DNA of 5,230 bases from Thermoanaerobaculia bacterium (GTDB lineage Bacteria; Acidobacteriota; Thermoanaerobaculia; Multivoradales; UBA5704). Below the pieces are notes generated by a model. That model was not told the DNA's origin and made no database searches. It saw only the letters and a program-made list of their open reading frames with translations. The position numbers and the translations under genes were made by a program. Shown here piece after piece: positions 4,376 through 5,230 of the stretch (position 1 is the stretch's first letter; each line of letters starts with the position of its first letter). Location of the stretch: the NCBI GenBank assembly GCA_025937035.1, contig JAICSG010000342.1, forward strand, positions 1 to 5,230. The letters are read 5' to 3'.

Positions 4376-5080
4376 ATGACCCACAAGATCGCCGTGCTCT
4401 TCGCGCTCCTCCCTACCCTGGCTCTGGCGCAGCCGCCTGCCTCCGAGGTGGCGATCAACGCCGAGCCGCACCATCATCTCGCCTTGGAGAACGCCTGGGT
4501 CCGGGCATACCAGGTCGAGGTCGCCCCCCACGCCGCGACCCTGATGCACCGGCACGGGCCCGACTATGTCTTCGTCACCCTCGGGGCGGCGGAGATCGAG
4601 AACGACGTCGCCGGCAAGCCCCCGGTCTCCCTGAAGCTCCAGGACGGCGAGACCCGCTTCACCGCGGGGAGCTTCGCCCACATCGCGAAGAACCTCGGGG
4701 ACACCCCCTTCCGCAACGTGACCGTCGAGCTCCTCCAGCCGGGTCCCGCGACGGCCGCGGGCGGCGACGAGAAGCCGCGCCAGGTCGGCGGAGCGACGAT
4801 TACCCCCCTGTTCACCAAGGACGGCGTGCGGGTCTCGGACGTCCACCTGAAGGCGGGTGGCGCCATCCCCAGGCACCACCACAACGGTCCCCACCTGCTG
4901 GTGGCCGTCACCGACCTCAACCTGCGCAACGAGACCGAGGGGCAGGCGGCCGTGACCCGCACGCTCAAGGCCGGCGAGGTCGCCTGGATCCCCGGCGGGA
5001 TCACCCACACCCTGACGAACGTCGCGCCGGGGGAGGCGCGGCTGATCACGCTGGAATTCCTGGGGGAGGGGGCGAGGTAG
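4376..5080 (+). CDS. Exported two-domain cupin protein
   Basis: A 234-residue protein with a Sec signal peptide (MTHKIAVLFALLPTLALA, likely cut between Ala18 and Gln19), so it acts outside the cytoplasm. Two cupin barrels follow. Cupin 1 (about 30-122) has His58-X-His60 in TLMHRHGPDYVFVTLG and a second-motif His102 in GSFAHIAKN. The usual glutamate of motif 1 is not obvious, and Asp63 stands near its place. Cupin 2 (about 145-230) has PRHHHNGPH (His167, His169, His173) and PGGITHTLTN with His211, so it keeps the more complete set of metal-ligand candidates. Known of the superfamily: metal-dependent enzymes (dioxygenases, isomerases) or ligand-binding proteins. The substrate cannot be told from the sequence. 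The gene is divergent from the RiPP precursor across 128 bp, but shares no visible function with it. The start has no Shine-Dalgarno sequence, though the signal peptide immediately after it supports this ATG. Confidence 0.88.
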   Translation: MTHKIAVLFALLPTLALAQPPASEVAINAEPHHHLALENAWVRAYQVEVAPHAATLMHRHGPDYVFVTLGAAEIENDVAGKPPVSLKLQDGETRFTAGSFAHIAKNLGDTPFRNVTVELLQPGPATAAGGDEKPRQVGGATITPLFTKDGVRVSDVHLKAGGAIPRHHHNGPHLLVAVTDLNLRNETEGQAAVTRTLKAGEVAWIPGGITHTLTNVAPGEARLITLEFLGEGAR

Positions 5081-5230
5081 AGCGCTTTTGGCGGTGCCCC
5101 CTGGGGGAGGCCTGCGGGGGGAGCGAGTACGCCCAATCATCGTCGTCCTTGACAGACGGGAGCTGCTCTCGCCTTTTCTCCTCGAGTTCCTTCTGTTGCA
5201 CCCGCTTGCCATAGAGGAACGGGACGACGA
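5046..5230 (-). CDS. Probable C-terminal fragment of a gene entering from the right edge
   Basis: On the minus strand, an open frame of 60 codons runs from the window edge to a TGA at 5048-5046. It reads VVPFLYGKRVQQKELEEKRR, then EQLPSVKDDDDWAYSLPP, and ends in a Pro/Ser/Arg-rich tail. The first part has strong G/C bias at third codon positions and the look of a charged helix following a hydrophobic segment, as at the cytoplasmic end of a membrane protein. The tail is low-complexity. If real, it is convergent with the cupin gene and overlaps its last 35 bp. No family is recognised. The other two minus frames here are less protein-like. Moderate to low confidence. Confidence 0.42.
   Translation of the reverse strand, partial: VVPFLYGKRVQQKELEEKRREQLPSVKDDDDWAYSLPPQASPRGHRQKRSTSPPPPGIPA

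Noticed and set aside
3882..4379. 165-residue plus-strand frame covering the RiPP precursor
   Set aside because: No ribosome site or recognisable domain. The minus-strand precursor has a perfect Shine-Dalgarno sequence and a recognisable leader.
5081..5130. Terminator after the cupin gene (CCCC-CTG-GGGG near 5098-5106)
   Set aside because: The stem is only 4 bp without a T-tract, in a G-rich stretch where such pairings arise by chance.
4198..5214. Long plus-strand (338 residues) and minus-strand (4250-5212, 320 residues) frames over the cupin gene
   Set aside because: Both are Arg/Gly/Pro-rich shadows. The cupin frame has a signal peptide and two metal-binding motifs.
1..5230. CRISPR arrays, tRNA/rRNA genes, transposases or attachment sites
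   Set aside because: None seen on reading both strands: no regularly spaced repeats, tRNA-like cloverleaf or transposase motifs.

Overview
The window is high-GC bacterial DNA (roughly two thirds or more G+C over most of its length). Its gene density is high and each real gene has strong G/C bias at third codon positions. No gene here fixes the taxon. A hybrid PAS sensor kinase, secreted orphan proteins and a class I lanthipeptide-like leader together would fit an Acidobacteriota-type (for example Thermoanaerobaculia-like) genome, but that is an inference.

Layout, left to right. (1) Minus strand, 45-782: a DUF5131 (phage Gp37/Gp68-like) protein with a radical-SAM-like three-cysteine motif. 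(2) A 115-bp divergent intergenic region with a cluster of palindromes. (3) Plus strand, 898-2922: a soluble hybrid sensor histidine kinase (two PAS/PAC units, HisKA, HATPase, receiver), probably starting at TTG. (4) Plus strand, 3073-3603: a small secreted protein of unknown family with four mature cysteines. (5) Minus strand, 3653-3883: a DUF1992 (DnaJ-C28-like) protein, convergent with the previous gene across a strong GC hairpin. (6) Minus strand, 4038-4247: a 69-residue RiPP precursor-like gene with a lanthipeptide-type leader, a GG site and an 8-Cys core. It lies in a base-composition dip and has its own promoter and a perfect Shine-Dalgarno sequence. (7) Plus strand, 4376-5080: an exported bicupin. 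(8) Minus strand, 5046 to the right edge: probably the C-terminal end of a further gene.

The genes do not form one operon: strand changes at nearly every boundary, so this looks like a set of single-gene transcription units. The most interesting element is the orphan RiPP precursor at 4038-4247, because no modification enzyme, protease or exporter is visible beside it. Two kinds of translation start appear side by side. The secreted protein and the RiPP precursor have near-perfect Shine-Dalgarno sequences. The cupin and the DUF1992 gene have none, but each has a -10-like hexamer exactly 6 nt before its ATG, as expected for leaderless mRNAs. Several genes end in compact GC hairpins without a T-tract, two of them with the stop codon in the loop.
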